DNA of 64,000 nucleotides from Lineus longissimus (taxonomy: Eukaryota > Nemertea > Pilidiophora > Heteronemertea > Lineidae), in assembly GCF_910592395.1 (NCBI RefSeq), contig NC_088325.1, positions 2,199,501 to 2,263,500 of the forward strand. The letters are read 5' to 3'. Each line of letters begins with the position of its first letter. Within the stretch, counting starts at the first letter, position 1. The notes beneath the pieces are model-generated. The model was not told where the DNA came from. It searched no databases and was given only the letters and a program-made list of their open reading frames with translations. The position numbers and the translations under genes were made by a program. Positions 34,501-44,459 of this stretch are shown in pieces.

Positions 34501-36191
34501 TTCTGGGCCACCCTGTATAGGCAGCAGCTAGGTAGGTAAGATTGAGTTACACAGAGTTGCCAATAGGGGTCTCTGCCATCTCACAGTACGTCAAAACTAT
34601 CAAAGCTGTACGACGAATACATTAAGTGCCAAATCCAACATGACCGAATGCAGTTACTGTCCATATTAGTCACCCGAAGATCGCCAATGAAACCCCACTG
34701 CTCCTGCCTACAATCTCCCTTTAATACTCTGAACAAACCTGGGCTAATTCCAATAGCGCTGCATTGTTGGGCTGGGAGTTCATGTCGAGAGCGCGCTTGA
34801 TTTCTGCATAGCTGCTTGGTATCTGTGTATGCTGGCTGGCCATCAGTAACATCGACAGTCCTCCCATGTTATTCATCTCTGAAGTGAAAGACGACACATT
34901 TGTTTGACATTTCGAAGGGATGAAGTAACGCTAAATCCAGCTGGTTTCAGTTACTCAAAGCCCTTCGCATTATAATGAATTATTACCCCTAGCTATTGGC
35001 CTGTACATGAATGAATGAATGAATGAATACTTATATAGGGCGCCTTTCCGTGGTCCACCACGCTCAAGGCACCAACCCCCCCCCAAAAAGTCCTCAAACA
35101 AGGTGGTTTTGAGTTGCCTCTTAAATGATGTTTCTGGCAGAGCTCTGATGGAATGAAATGGCCAGGGCCATTGTGCTCACCTCATGTGGAGGAAAGATGG
35201 ATAAAGAGCATGGTATTGTGTCATGTAGTGTTAGGTTTGATGTAGGTCCAAGCAATTACAATTTCCCCAAAATGGCCAATTTACAATACATTCGACCTCT
35301 GTGACCTTGAAAAGTAGGTCAAACCAAAGAAGACCCGGGTGACACATTGAATGGTTGTTAGAATTAGATGTACCTATGATATAAAATTGGTGCCAATCAG
35401 GCAAGTCATTACTAGGAATAAGTGCATTTTGAAGAATTTAGGATTTGGCCCCCTCCCTGGAGGCCAAACGGCAAATCAGATCGCACCAAACTTCGGTACC
35501 TGAGATCACCTGACCAAGGGGTACATGTGTACTAAATTTGTGATCAATAGTCATTGCAGTTAAGAAACGTGCCATAGTTACGGCCTGACGGCGAATTTAC
35601 GCCATTTGACCTCTGTGACCTTGACAAGAAGGTCAAATTAAAAACCTGTGTGACATATACTGTATGGTGGTTAGATGTACCCATGATATCAAATTGGTGG
35701 CAATCGGGCAAGAAGTTAAGGAATAATCACATTTTTAAGGTTTTTGGATTTTGCCCCCTGGTGGTCAAGTGGTGAATCATATTGGACCAAACTTCGGTCC
35801 CTGAGATCACCTGACTAAGGGGTAAATGTGTACCAAATTTGGTATCAATAGCCATTGCAGTTTAGAAACATGCCATCGTTACATCCTAACGGCCAATTTA
35901 CACCATTTGACCTCTGTGACCTTGAAAAGGAGGTCAAATCGAAAACCCGGAGGATATATGATGCACCTTTGCTAGAAGTACCTACCATATTTTTTTCAAA
36001 ATTTCCCGACTACTATTAAGGGAGATATTGCATATTTTCACTTTTAACGTTTGGCCCCCTGGTGGTCAAACCATGAAACAAATCGGACCGAAACTTCGTC
36101 TTCAAGGTGTCATTACATAAGGGTACATGTGTACCAAGTTTCAACTCAATAGCTCTAACAGTTACGAAACGTGCCCTGCTAACGGACGACG

Positions 36192-36232
<41 letters not shown>

Positions 36233-37465
36233 ACGACGGACGCCACGGTATGGGATAAGCTCACCTCTGCTAAGAGGTGAGCTAAAAAGGAAGTACATTC
36301 GTGGTTCAAGCTCTCCTCTTGGGGAGTATCACAGGTCCGAGCTGCAGCTTTACAGCGCTCAGGACTAACATTCATAGCGTGCAATCTCTGCCAGCTAGGT
36401 ACCCATTTACTCCTGGGTGGAGAGAAGCAAGTAGGGTAAAGTGCCTTGCTCAAGGAGACAAAGACGAAACAGCTGTGACCCTTGTGAGAATCGAACCCAC
36501 AACTTCCTGATTTTGAGCTCTGAGCACTATGCCAACTTACCCATGAACTTCTTTGAGGCATCCTTATCCCAGCTTCCCTTGCGCATGTTGGTAGGCCGTG
36601 TGTTAGGCTTACTGGCCGGGGCAGATCTTTCTGTGTGCCACTTGAAGTCCGGGTTAGCCTTCATAAACGCCTCTTTGTACTGGAAACAAATAGAGTTAAA
36701 AGTTAGTTTTGGGTTTACACTGATAACACCAATGTTATGGTTATCGACCAACTTCACACTTTAACCCTCTTCTATATCCTGAAACATTCCTGTAGAATAG
36801 AACTCAGATGAGCAGCCCAATCAGCGCTGCAAACTGTCAGTCCTGAGCATTTCCGACCGGTACCCATTTATACACCTGGGTGGATGGGGTGAGGCAAGTA
36901 TTAAGTAAGGTAAAGAGGCCTGCCTGGTGAGCCAGGAACCGCACGACCACTTTTCAGAGACCTGAGCCGTTACACAACTGTGGCTACTTAAAAATATAAG
37001 GAGTTAGTCAACAGTGGTGCCAAGAATGTTAAAATCAAGTTTTAGAGTGGGTTTCACCATGCACTCACCCTAGAATTGTACACTCCTTGGCTAAAGCAAC
37101 TCCACTTCTAGAACTTTTATTGGAGTTCCTCTGGACTAGTAATCGCTGGCATTGATAATGATTGCAGGTCGCTGGGGGATGTGATAATGATTGTAGGTTG
37201 CAGCAAGTTAGCGAGGCGCTTTACCAACCCGAAATTGTCTACTCACCTGCTTCGCCAGGTCCACATACTTTGACTTCTCCTCTTGGCAAAGATTCGCCCA
37301 CCACTCGCCAAGGATCCTGGTGATGTTACGATTGTCCATTTGTGGGTGTTTCTCCCTCACCATGCTGCGGTGTCGCTTGCAGAAGATGAGGAAGGCATTC
37401 ATGGGCCGCCTCACCTGATCGCCGCTGCGACCGGATGCCAGGGATGGGACTAGCTCTTCATCCAT
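27716..37465 (-). CDS. BBX: BBX: HMG-box transcription factor
   Basis: Eight coding exons (37465-37247, 36679-36541, 34878-34739, 34238-33295, 31656-31525, 30613-30483, 29214-29089, 28599-27716) join with matching phases into about 904 residues; human BBX is of similar size. Landmarks in order: HMG box ([29 protein letters not shown]), the [15 protein letters not shown] extension, [13 protein letters not shown], a long acidic/Ser-rich exon, [31 protein letters not shown]...[10 protein letters not shown] and [17 protein letters not shown]. These are family-specific beyond the HMG box. BBX is a nuclear DNA-binding factor linked to cell-cycle progression. Start is the first ATG of the HMG exon (MDEELV), just after an acceptor, so a 5' noncoding exon is expected. 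The end is TGA 27716-27718; CTCAAG|GTGAGT there could also be a donor to an unseen exon. Confidence 0.95.
28620..29088. other. BBX intron 7
   Basis: No additional repeat or exon recognised. Confidence 0.5.
29089..29214 (-). CDS. BBX: BBX exon 7
   Basis: Acceptor CCTCTCCCCAG, donor AAAG|GTAAAT. Encodes [20 protein letters not shown], nearly identical in layout to the C-terminal basic motif of vertebrate BBX. Confidence 0.95.
29251..29497 (+). mobile_element. pogo-type MITE, copy 8 (expanded)
   Basis: AGAACCTCTCTATTAAGG start, GGGAGGTTTCACAG end. The AATAGAGAGGGTGT unit is repeated four to five times inside. Lies in BBX intron 6. Confidence 0.8.
30483..30613 (-). CDS. BBX: BBX exon 6
   Basis: Acceptor TCTATTTATAG, donor TTTCT|GTAAGT. 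Encodes [19 protein letters not shown] followed by a basic [10 protein letters not shown] stretch. Phases fit both neighbours. Confidence 0.9.
30969..31055. mobile_element. 87-bp palindromic MITE (CAGGGTGGCCCAGAAT family), copy 1
   Basis: TA|CAGGGTGGCCCAGAATT...AATTCTGGGCCACCCTG|TA; an almost perfect palindrome with TA duplication, typical of Tc1/mariner-type MITEs. Other copies at 34428, 49819 and 49921. Confidence 0.9.
31060..31305 (+). mobile_element. LINE 3' end, second example
   Basis: CATTCAAAAAACGCCTAAAAACTC (coding AFKKRLKTL-like, as at the end of LINE RT ORFs), then TTGTAAAGTGCCTAGGAAAT and a terminal ATT microsatellite (31288-31303). Confidence 0.6.
31525..31656 (-). CDS. BBX: BBX exon 5
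   Basis: Acceptor CAATCGTTTCAG, donor ACCGG|GTGAGT. Encodes [20 protein letters not shown] and a basic KKRHASEP...SPKKYKT. Phase 2 in, phase 2 out, matching neighbours. Confidence 0.85.
31755..33050 (+). repeat. 100-bp hairpin minisatellite, about 13 units, in BBX intron 4
   Basis: Strict 100-bp period; AGGTAGGGTGGCCAGCAATC recurs at 31861, 31961 and 32061. Each unit has AAGGTAGGGTGGCC and GGCCCACCCTACCTT as inverted arms around about 55 bp. Units differ by few substitutions, so the array is young or homogenised. Degenerate pieces continue to about 33165. Confidence 0.95.
33295..34238 (-). CDS. BBX: BBX exon 4 (large)
   Basis: Acceptor TCTTCTCTCCAG, donor CGTCAG|GTGAGA; 314 codons plus two bases. 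Begins [20 protein letters not shown], has [10 protein letters not shown]-type acidic/SUMO-like stretches and ends near [19 protein letters not shown], equivalent to the RKSERSCKG...VSEG motif of human BBX. Confidence 0.95.
34428..34515. mobile_element. Palindromic MITE (CAGGGTGGCC family), copy 2
   Basis: TA-flanked, left arm with one change (CAGGGTCGCC), right arm GGGCCACCCTG. Confidence 0.85.
34739..34878 (-). CDS. BBX: BBX exon 3
   Basis: Acceptor CTTTCACTTCAG, donor GCCCAG|GTTTGT. Encodes [20 protein letters not shown], matching the [13 protein letters not shown] motif of BBX, then [20 protein letters not shown]. Confidence 0.95.
35205..36290. repeat. Dispersed repeat with three degenerate 300-bp modules and an ACG microsatellite
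   Basis: CATTTGACCTCTGTGACCTT and AAATTGGTG.CAATC.GGCAAG recur near 35290, 35605 and 35905. The element ends in a (GAC)n run (36185-36240) and the hairpin TAAGCTCACCTCTGCTAAGA / GGTGAGCTAAAAA. Non-autonomous repeats with this ending occur in marine invertebrate genomes (from memory). Lies in BBX intron 2. Confidence 0.6.
36311..36542 (-). mobile_element. tRNA-derived SINE abutting the BBX exon 2 donor
   Basis: On the minus strand: GGGTAAGTTGGCATAGTGCT (A-box region), AGTTGTGGGTTCGATTCTC (B box), then a body with TACCCATTTACTCCTGGGTG in reverse complement, shared with 51890-52180 and 36815-36990. The GTAAGT donor of BBX exon 2 falls in the first bases of the SINE head. Confidence 0.8.
36541..36679 (-). 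CDS. BBX: BBX exon 2
   Basis: Acceptor TTTGTTTCCAG, donor TTCATGG|GTAAGT. Encodes [20 protein letters not shown] and continues with a basic tail, directly after the HMG box as in vertebrate BBX. Confidence 0.95.
36815..36990 (-). mobile_element. Degenerate SINE, same body family
   Basis: Shares ACCCATTTA.ACACCTGGGTGGA and GAGGCAAGTA...GTAAAG with the two SINEs at 36311 and 51890. Head badly eroded. Confidence 0.5.
37247..37465 (-). CDS. BBX: BBX exon 1 (coding): HMG box
   Basis: 73 codons from ATG 37463-37465 to donor AAGCAG|GTGAGT. The HMG box [20 protein letters not shown]...[20 protein letters not shown] keeps the Pro-Met-Asn-Ala-Phe helix 1 start and WW of helix 3. A MITE lies 33 bp beyond the ATG; the pair is copied at 49246-49535. 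Confidence 0.95.
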
Positions 37466-37498
37466 GTCTGCTGATACAATGCAATACATGACGATATA

Positions 37499-37674
37499 CA
37501 GTAGAACCTCTCTATTAAGGTCAACCTCGGGACTGACAAGTGCTGTCTTAAATAGAGAGGTGTCCTGATTAGAGAGGTCAAATTGAAAGGGAACTACCAA
37601 TTAGGGACCAAACCTAGTGTCCATAATTGAGAGGTTGTCCTTAATAGAGAGGTGTCCGCTTAGGGAGGTTCCTT
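37499..37674 (+). mobile_element. pogo-type MITE, copy 9, next to BBX exon 1
   Basis: CAGTAGAACCTCTCTATTAA to CTTAGGGAGGTTCC. It appears to have been co-duplicated with the HMG exon into the USP2-like locus. Confidence 0.85.
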
Positions 37675-37809
37675 TCCAGGTCCCCTAATCAACAGACCAC
37701 ACAGCACATGGAAAAATCGAAAAAAAACTCCCACTTTGTCTTAATACTGTTTTAAGTTTTTTGAAACTCCAAAATTCAACCGTTGACCGAGCTAATGTCC
37801 CTGGATATA

Positions 37810-37991
37810 CAGTAGAATCTCTCTATTAAGGACACCCTCGGGACTGACAAATGCTGTCCTTAAAAGAGGTGTCCTGATTAGAACAAGAGAGGTCAAATTG
37901 AAAGGAAACAACCAATTTGGGACCAAAACTAGTGTCCTTTATGGAGAGGGTGTCCTCAATAGAGAGGTGTCCACTAAGGGAGGTTCTACTC
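37810..37991 (+). mobile_element. pogo-type MITE, copy 10
   Basis: CAGTAGAATCTCTCTATTAA to AAGGGAGGTTCTACT; one small internal insertion (AACAAGAGAGG). Confidence 0.85.
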
Positions 37992-38753
37992 TATCTTATT
38001 TCTGAAGGGAGTTGATTCGAGAGTTTTGCAACAGACACTGACAAGGTCAAGGACAAAGTCAACAAGAGTGGCAAGACTGCCAAGTCATGTCGAGTCAAGA
38101 CTGAAAAGTCAAGTTTTCACATGTTTTCAATCAATCAGTAAGAAATGAACAAGCTTCCAATGGTCTGAATTATTCTCTTCCTAATCAAAACATTAAATGG
38201 TGTTTAAATTGAATACCCTTACAAACCTGACGAAACAGACATGCAGAAACTGAAAACTGACATGACAAAATTGACAGTGCCAACACAATGCAAAATGCAC
38301 TGAATGGATGACTGAAATTTATTTGAATGAAAGGTCTTCAAAACAACACAAAACTGTCACGGAAATTTCGAATGATAGCAGCCGATTTTGGGCTCAAAGT
38401 ATTCTTGAGGATGTTAGGCAACTTACTGTGTAGTTTTCGCCCAGAACTAGCTTTTCAAATCGGAGTAATTCATTCAAAAGAAATGAAAACAACACTGCAA
38501 ATTTTTCAAAGTGCAGCATGTTAGTTTTCATTTCAATTATTGGGTCAAGGTCGCAAATTTTCCGTCGTTGTTGTCGGTTTTGTAAACTTCTCAGTAATTT
38601 CCTGTCGCACTGGATGTACCTCAATGTCGGTGTTTTCTTTTCCCAGTGGAACAATCTGGAATTTACGGACTAAAACTGATCAGCTGAAGGAGGCTTTATA
38701 GGTGGGAAGGGTTGGCTATCATTTTGGCAAAAAATTGAAATCATGAAGCAATC
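37992..38753. other. Gene-free; upstream of BBX
   Basis: Candidate place for a BBX 5' noncoding exon; no specific promoter motif recognised. Contains AAGTCAA/GACAAGGTCAAGGACAAAG short repeats near 38035-38115. Confidence 0.35.
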
Positions 38754-38876
38754 AGAACTCCTTCAAAATGAAGTGAATGTTAATTTTAAGTGTGGGAGTC
38801 AGTTCTTTGAAAAACTAGAACTGACTCCTAAGCATTGATATTGGCATTCACTTCAATTTGAAAGAGTTTTAAATGC
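38754..38876. repeat. Imperfect palindrome, about 120 bp
   Basis: Centre GGAGTCAGTTCT...AGAACTGACTCC (38808-38841) with outer arms AAAATGAAGTGAATG and CATTCACTTCAATTT. Possible foldback element. Confidence 0.65.
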
Positions 38877-38879
38877 TTT

Positions 38880-40503
38880 GGGATTTCAAGTTCTAGCCAG
38901 AATGGTGAGGCAAATAGTCACCCTTAAACTGCCCTTGTCAAGAAGGGTTTGGCAAAATAAAAGAAGGTCAAGTCTGTTTCAATTCATAACTAGAGTTGAG
39001 ATTTATTTCATTAGCAACAGTATCAATCCCATTCAAATAATAAATAGTTCTCAAATACACATTCTATTAAAGGGGGGCTATAGGCAAGAGCTAGGGAGTC
39101 AAATTGGTAGTCATCGACTGACTATAGAACTATAGTATCTGAGTATACTATTTCGGCGACTGGATCATGTTTTATTCAATGATATATTTCCCAAACAAGC
39201 GTGAATCGTTTCGATGTTCTGTGAGAAAGCAGAGACCCCTATCGGCGACCTCATCCAACTTGATCTGAACTACCTGGCTCCTGCCTACAGTGTCCCTTTA
39301 AATTAACATCCCTGATAGTCAATGACTGGAAAATTTACAAAGGCTACAATTTCTAAAGGTTTAGGTGGGTTTTTTTATTATGGTTTGGTTAACGGTATCC
39401 CTGGCATAAAATTTTTGTCAAATCCCATAAAGGAAAAAATTATTTTGATTTTTATTCCCCCATCCCAAAAAGTTTCCAAATCCAAAAAATAAAGGACTAC
39501 GTTTATTTTCATTCCTCTTCCCAAGCAAGAGTTTTTGATATCAACAAAATTGGCATAAACAAATAAATATTTGTGAAGTGTTTTCCCTTAGACAAACTTT
39601 TATTTTTAAAATTTTCTCTGACCCTCCCCCTGCCAGCTGAATACCAGAGAACCAAACAATAAAAAAACTCTGGCCTTACAGTATAGGCCCTACTTAAAAA
39701 TCTACAGCTAGATTGATACAAATGAGTTAAGTTTAAAACATCGGCGAATTAAAGGAACATGCAGCAAACGCTTACATAAAGGGAGAGTTTTGGATGGCCC
39801 AGTAAAAACCTCAGGCGGGAAACATTCTCCTTCATGAATCGGAGCAGTTTCGAGGACACCACACAGTGGCACCACTAAACTTTCTTTTTATCCGGATTGC
39901 AAACTTGAAAGACTACAAACTGGAACAGGGAAAAATAAATTATACGATTTACTTGCAAAATTTCAACACTCCCAAAAATCTCAAGATTTACAGCAAAGTG
40001 AAAGTATCAAGGGTGAAAATAAAGATCTGTTTTTGTGAAATGTTTGCATTCATGTTTATACCAAAACATGATACTGTGTTGTCATATTTAAAGGGGATTT
40101 CGCAGTATACTTTACCAGGGTATTCAAAAGCCATTAGAGACTGCAACAACATGGGACACACCACAGCATTTTACTCAAGCAAATTCATAAAGCGCCCTGT
40201 AGACAGGCAATTTTCGTTGCAGCGATCATGATTGCTTGTTTGCAGTTTGCTTGTTTGCAAAATCTCTCGTCTGCAGTTTTCATTGCAGGTTATTGTGACA
40301 AGAATCGGTGATGGCTGCAATCTGCGATCACAATAAGACCTGGCGATTACTAATTTTTTATCTGCAGACAAGCAATCTTTTTTATCGCAGCAACAAATAT
40401 TTCCTGTTTGCAGTGCGCTTGAGAAGAAAAAATTCAACAAACCGGAAGCAGATTCAACAGTTCAGCTTAACAATGTTATTTTTAAGAAAATAAATTATGT
40501 TTA
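38880..40503. other. Gene-free; dispersed repeat fragment at 40195-40400
   Basis: 40195-40400 shares TTGCAGCGATCATGATTGC, TCTGCAGACAAGCAATC and TTATCGCAGC with 11570-11690 and 45110-45300, a diverged repeat family. No exon supported. Confidence 0.4.
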
Positions 40504-40682
40504 CAGTGGAACCTCCCTTAGCAGACACCTCTCTTTTAAGGACATCCTCTCCATTATGGAAACTAGTTTTGGTCCCAAATTGGCTGTTTCCACTCAATTT
40601 GACCTCTCTAATCAGGACACCTCTCTATTAAGGACAGCATATGACAGTCCCAGGGGTGTCCTATGTAAGGGAAGTTCTACTG
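40504..40682 (-). mobile_element. pogo-type MITE, copy 11
   Basis: CAGTGGAACCTCCCTTAGCA to GGAAGTTCTACTG, TA-flanked. Confidence 0.85.
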
Positions 40683-40876
40683 TACTACAAATAACAGACA
40701 CATAATATCTTTCCCGCCCCATACTGCCGTGATTTACCTCAGCTTTCCCCGTAGATGAATGTGGCCATTCTCAAAAAATCGAGAAAATGTTGTAGATTTT
40801 AGATCATTAGAATCTACAACATTTTTCAGATCTAAAAAAGAACCAAGTTTTAAACGTCAAAACACCTTTTTAGGCC

Positions 40877-41208
40877 TTAAAGGGTAACTCGTGTCAAATT
40901 TCACCAAATAATGTTTTAGCTGTTTTTGACAAATGACTACGACTTCTCATAAATCGGCAAGGTTTTCGAACCGAAATGCACATTTTCTAGAAATTGATGG
41001 TTTAATCCCGCCCGGACGGCTCGCTTCGATGCCGTTTTCGTTGATGACGTCACAACATGAACATTTTCGCGGTCGTGGTGGTTTACATTCAGCAATTTTA
41101 TAATAAATCTAATCAAAAATGGAAAATTTGAGCTTTACATTTGTGATCAACAATTAAAAACGGATGTATTTCCGCAAAGTTGTAAATCACATCATAGTAT
41201 CACTTTAA
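40877..41208 (+). mobile_element. TTAA-flanked MITE family A, intact copy
   Basis: TTAA|AGGGTAACTCGTGTCAAA ... ACATCATAGTATCACT|TTAA, 332 bp. Confidence 0.85.
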
Positions 41209-41750
41209 GGAGTCATAATTTTGCTTTTTGACCAAAATCACTAGCTTTCTCAATGCAGAACAGTCATAGGTATCCTCCAATGTGATGCAATGATAAATTT
41301 CATGAAAAGGAAAAAACACATGTGTATGACCAGGGGTTTCCGAAAGGGCTAATGATTTATCGTTTTGGTCTGTAAGAGCTAAATGACCTTTTTTAACGAA
41401 CGTTGTAACAGAATGCATTACATAATGATGGCTCACGATATTCCACCTTTAATATCGATCCACTGAAATTAGGGAAGTTAGCATACATAAATTGTAAGTT
41501 AAAAGAATAAATAACAGTTAATGAAATCGTACGATAATGTCAACAGTTTAGCAATAAAATCAAACAAATATAAACGAGATACAGTTTTGAGCACAAAACA
41601 AGCTCAAGTTGATGAGAGATATGAATCTACATGTATTTGATTTGTTTCAATTTTTATGAATGGGAAGGGGTGGGGTGGGGTGGAATTCCTAAAAGGATTA
41701 CTAGGATTACTGACCAATTAAGTATTTTGTTTATGCTCTGAAAGATCTTC
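41209..41750. other. Nothing recognised
   Basis: No gene or repeat identified between two MITEs. Confidence 0.35.
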
Positions 41751-41991
41751 TTAAAGGCCAACGCCATTTGTTAAATATTTGAAATTTGTAATTGAATTTG
41801 AAGCTTTCAGATATAGAAAATATGTACCAAATATAAATTTCAACATTGCCGTTGTGTAGACAGATATACAAATACTATGAATACCAAGTTTCAGCAAATT
41901 TGTATGCATAATAACTGCACTACGGCATTGTGTATAACTGCATTTCTATTTTCCTGGACCACTAGGAATTACAAACGGCGTACTCCTTTAA
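41751..41991 (-). mobile_element. TTAA-flanked MITE family B, copy 3
   Basis: TTAA|AGGCCAACGCC...GGCGTACTCC|TTTAA; 241 bp, reverse orientation. Confidence 0.85.
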
Positions 41992-42272
41992 CAAGAGAAG
42001 CAAACAGTATATGCGGTTCCAGGGGGCACCCTTCTCATTCTCAAAAAAACATTTGAACTGATCATGATATTTTGAAACAAATTTTGATATTGATGACGAA
42101 ATTTTGTTTAAAATCTCTAAAACTGACCACAACCCAGCTGCTCAATTGGCATTCGAACGAATCGTATTAGCTCAACTAACGTTGTCACTTTCAGTGAAAT
42201 TAATTTCCAAGCTACATTAGCACATAATGGCAATGCTACTGCAAATGCTAATTGACAACCGGTGCTATTAGC

Positions 42273-42912
42273 GAGTTTCCGCATCGCTTACGATTACGAT
42301 TATGATTTGTGTTTGATGTCATCGATTTTTGGTGCTACGTCATCCACAGCGAAATCGTCGATGGTACTTTCGTCTCGTTCTTACGAGGATTCCGGCTGAT
42401 CTTCGTAAGTCGAAAAACGATTACATGGATTAGCGACAAGCCTATTTTCCATGCTACATTCAAATTCAAGGTGAAATATTCATTGAAGAATACTTTAGAA
42501 CATATCTGTCAAACATAGGAACTGCATTTAATTTGATCAACGGCGATTTTGATCATGTTTTAGCGCCGAGAAAAGTGCACCCAGAGCATGAGAGCAGAGT
42601 ATAGGGCCTATACACCTTTCCAGAAATGGGGCGCTGAGTGTCCGAAATAGTGATGTCATAAGGGGAAACTAGGCCTTTTGGTAGAGGGACAAAGGAGATA
42701 GTCATGGTAGACCAACACACTTGAATGCCTTTGATGACGGACAAGGGGGGAAAAGTTAGTTCCAATGCAAGCCACCAATTTCGGGAAGCATGTATACTAC
42801 AGTACACCAAGTCGTTGGTGTGAATGCGGAAACAAAATTTTAGGTTCATGCCGGTTTTGAGAGTATTACGATTACGACTTTGAAATCGTAATCGTAAGCG
42901 ATGCAGAAACTC
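42273..42912. mobile_element. 640-bp TIR element
   Basis: GAGTTTCCGCATCGCTTACG+ATTACGATT at the left pairs with AATCGTAATC+GTAAGCGATGCAGAAACTC at the right. No transposase frame recognised; target duplication not clear. Confidence 0.75.
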
Positions 42913-43809
42913 CCTATTCTCTCTATCGAACGTCAACTAGACAACGTGACAAGTCCACTAATGAATATTCATAGGTTGGAGGGTCGAGGCCTATCAATTA
43001 GACGAGTGCATGTTTTTTACTCTCAAGTACATATTTGGAGAGGTATTGAAAAAATATTTGCTGTGGCAAGTCTACAGATATAAAGGAATTGTTTGGTAAA
43101 AAAATAATTTTGAATTTCGACAACCTGGCCATAGGTGGGTGGTTCAAATTTGGAGTGAAAATGGCCGATATGGGTAAAAATGTCAACTTGTGTCAAACTT
43201 GTCAATTTAAAAAAAAATTTCCGTGGTCAATCACCAATTTAAATCGCACCAGTTACTCGCAAGACTAACCCGTATATCATATCCGAATTTCAGTTTCACT
43301 ACTTGACGCATTCTTTGATGCGTCGCGGTCAAACATTGACAATTTAACTGCTAAAAGGCTTAAAAAATCAATTGTGGTCTTGTCTCCAACCGGGCCTGAA
43401 CGATACGAAATTAGCCTACAATCTACAATGTACAAAGTGATCGTCTCAAGTACAGTACAAAAGTGTGGTCGCCTAAGTCACTATTCACATATGTACACTA
43501 TTTACACTACATAACTTACGAAGACTATGCACAGCATGATACAAAGTTATAAAACAATAATATAAAACGATTCGACTAACTGTACATGATTTTATCACAA
43601 TTATCGCGTGGTCTCAATCGTTACACTTCTTAACCGATGCTAAAATCCGATGAGGAAGATATCAACACGGATCCCTAACCTCACCACCAGCCAATTATGC
43701 AGAAGTCAATGTGAACCCTGTCCCCCACGCAATCGACATGGATTCAACATTTGCCATTTTTTTCACGACTCGAGATTTGCAACTTATTTCCTACAGATGG
43801 ATACGGAAC
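42913..43809. other. Gene-free sequence
   Basis: No exon or repeat family supported. The missing last exon of the USP2-like gene should lie between 37.5 and 47.1 kb but was not found here. Confidence 0.35.
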
Positions 43810-44142
43810 TTAAAGGGTAACTCATGTCAAATTTCACCATATAATGTTTTAGCTGTTTTTGACAAATGATTACGTCACTTTCTCATAAATCGGTAAGGTT
43901 TTCGAATCGAAATGCACATTTTCTAGAAATTGATGGTTTAATCCCGCTCGGACGGCTCGCTTCGCCGTTTTCATTGATGACGTCACAACATGAACATTTT
44001 TCGCGGTCGCGGTGGTTTACATTCACCGATTTTATAATAAATCTAATCAAAAATGGAAAATTTGAGCTTTACATTTGTGATTAACAATTAAAAACGGACG
44101 TATTTCCGCAAAGTTGTAAATCACATCATAGTATCAATTTAA
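43810..44142 (+). mobile_element. TTAA-flanked MITE family A, copy 3
   Basis: TTAA|AGGGTAACTCATGTC...GTATCAAT|TTAA, 333 bp. Confidence 0.85.
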
Positions 44143-44194
44143 CAGTGCTCTGCCACACACAATCCATCACGACACTTCAAGCATGACTTGGAGT

Positions 44195-44459
44195 CAGGGT
44201 TTCCGCCAGAGGGGGGATGGGGGGATTCATCCCCCCCTAAAATATTTCAAGGGGGATATCCCCCCCTTAATTTTGAGCACTAAAGTTTGTTTTACTGTCA
44301 AATGAGTAATTTTCATGATTTGATATGTAAAATAAGAGCATTTGGGAGCCAATTGTAGCGGTTTTAGGGCCAAAAAACGTCTCAGGAGGGGTCATAACCT
44401 TTTTAAGAAAAAAAAATTTTTTTTTGCTCCCCTCAAATTTAATCTTGGCGGAAACCCTG
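44195..44459. mobile_element. hAT-like MITE, copy 1
   Basis: CAGGGTTTCCGCCAGA...TCTTGGCGGAAACCCTG, with TTGGAGT on both sides (7 bp seen, 8 with one mismatch). Contains a GGGGGG/CCCCCC palindrome near the left end. Confidence 0.8.

Noticed and set aside
36016-36561. 181-residue minus ORF with an Arg/Asp run
   Set aside because: Spans the (GAC)n microsatellite and SINE; opposite to no known domain and adjoining the BBX exon 2 donor.
42553-42936. 127-residue minus ORF
   Set aside because: Lies inside the 640-bp TIR element and shows no domain.
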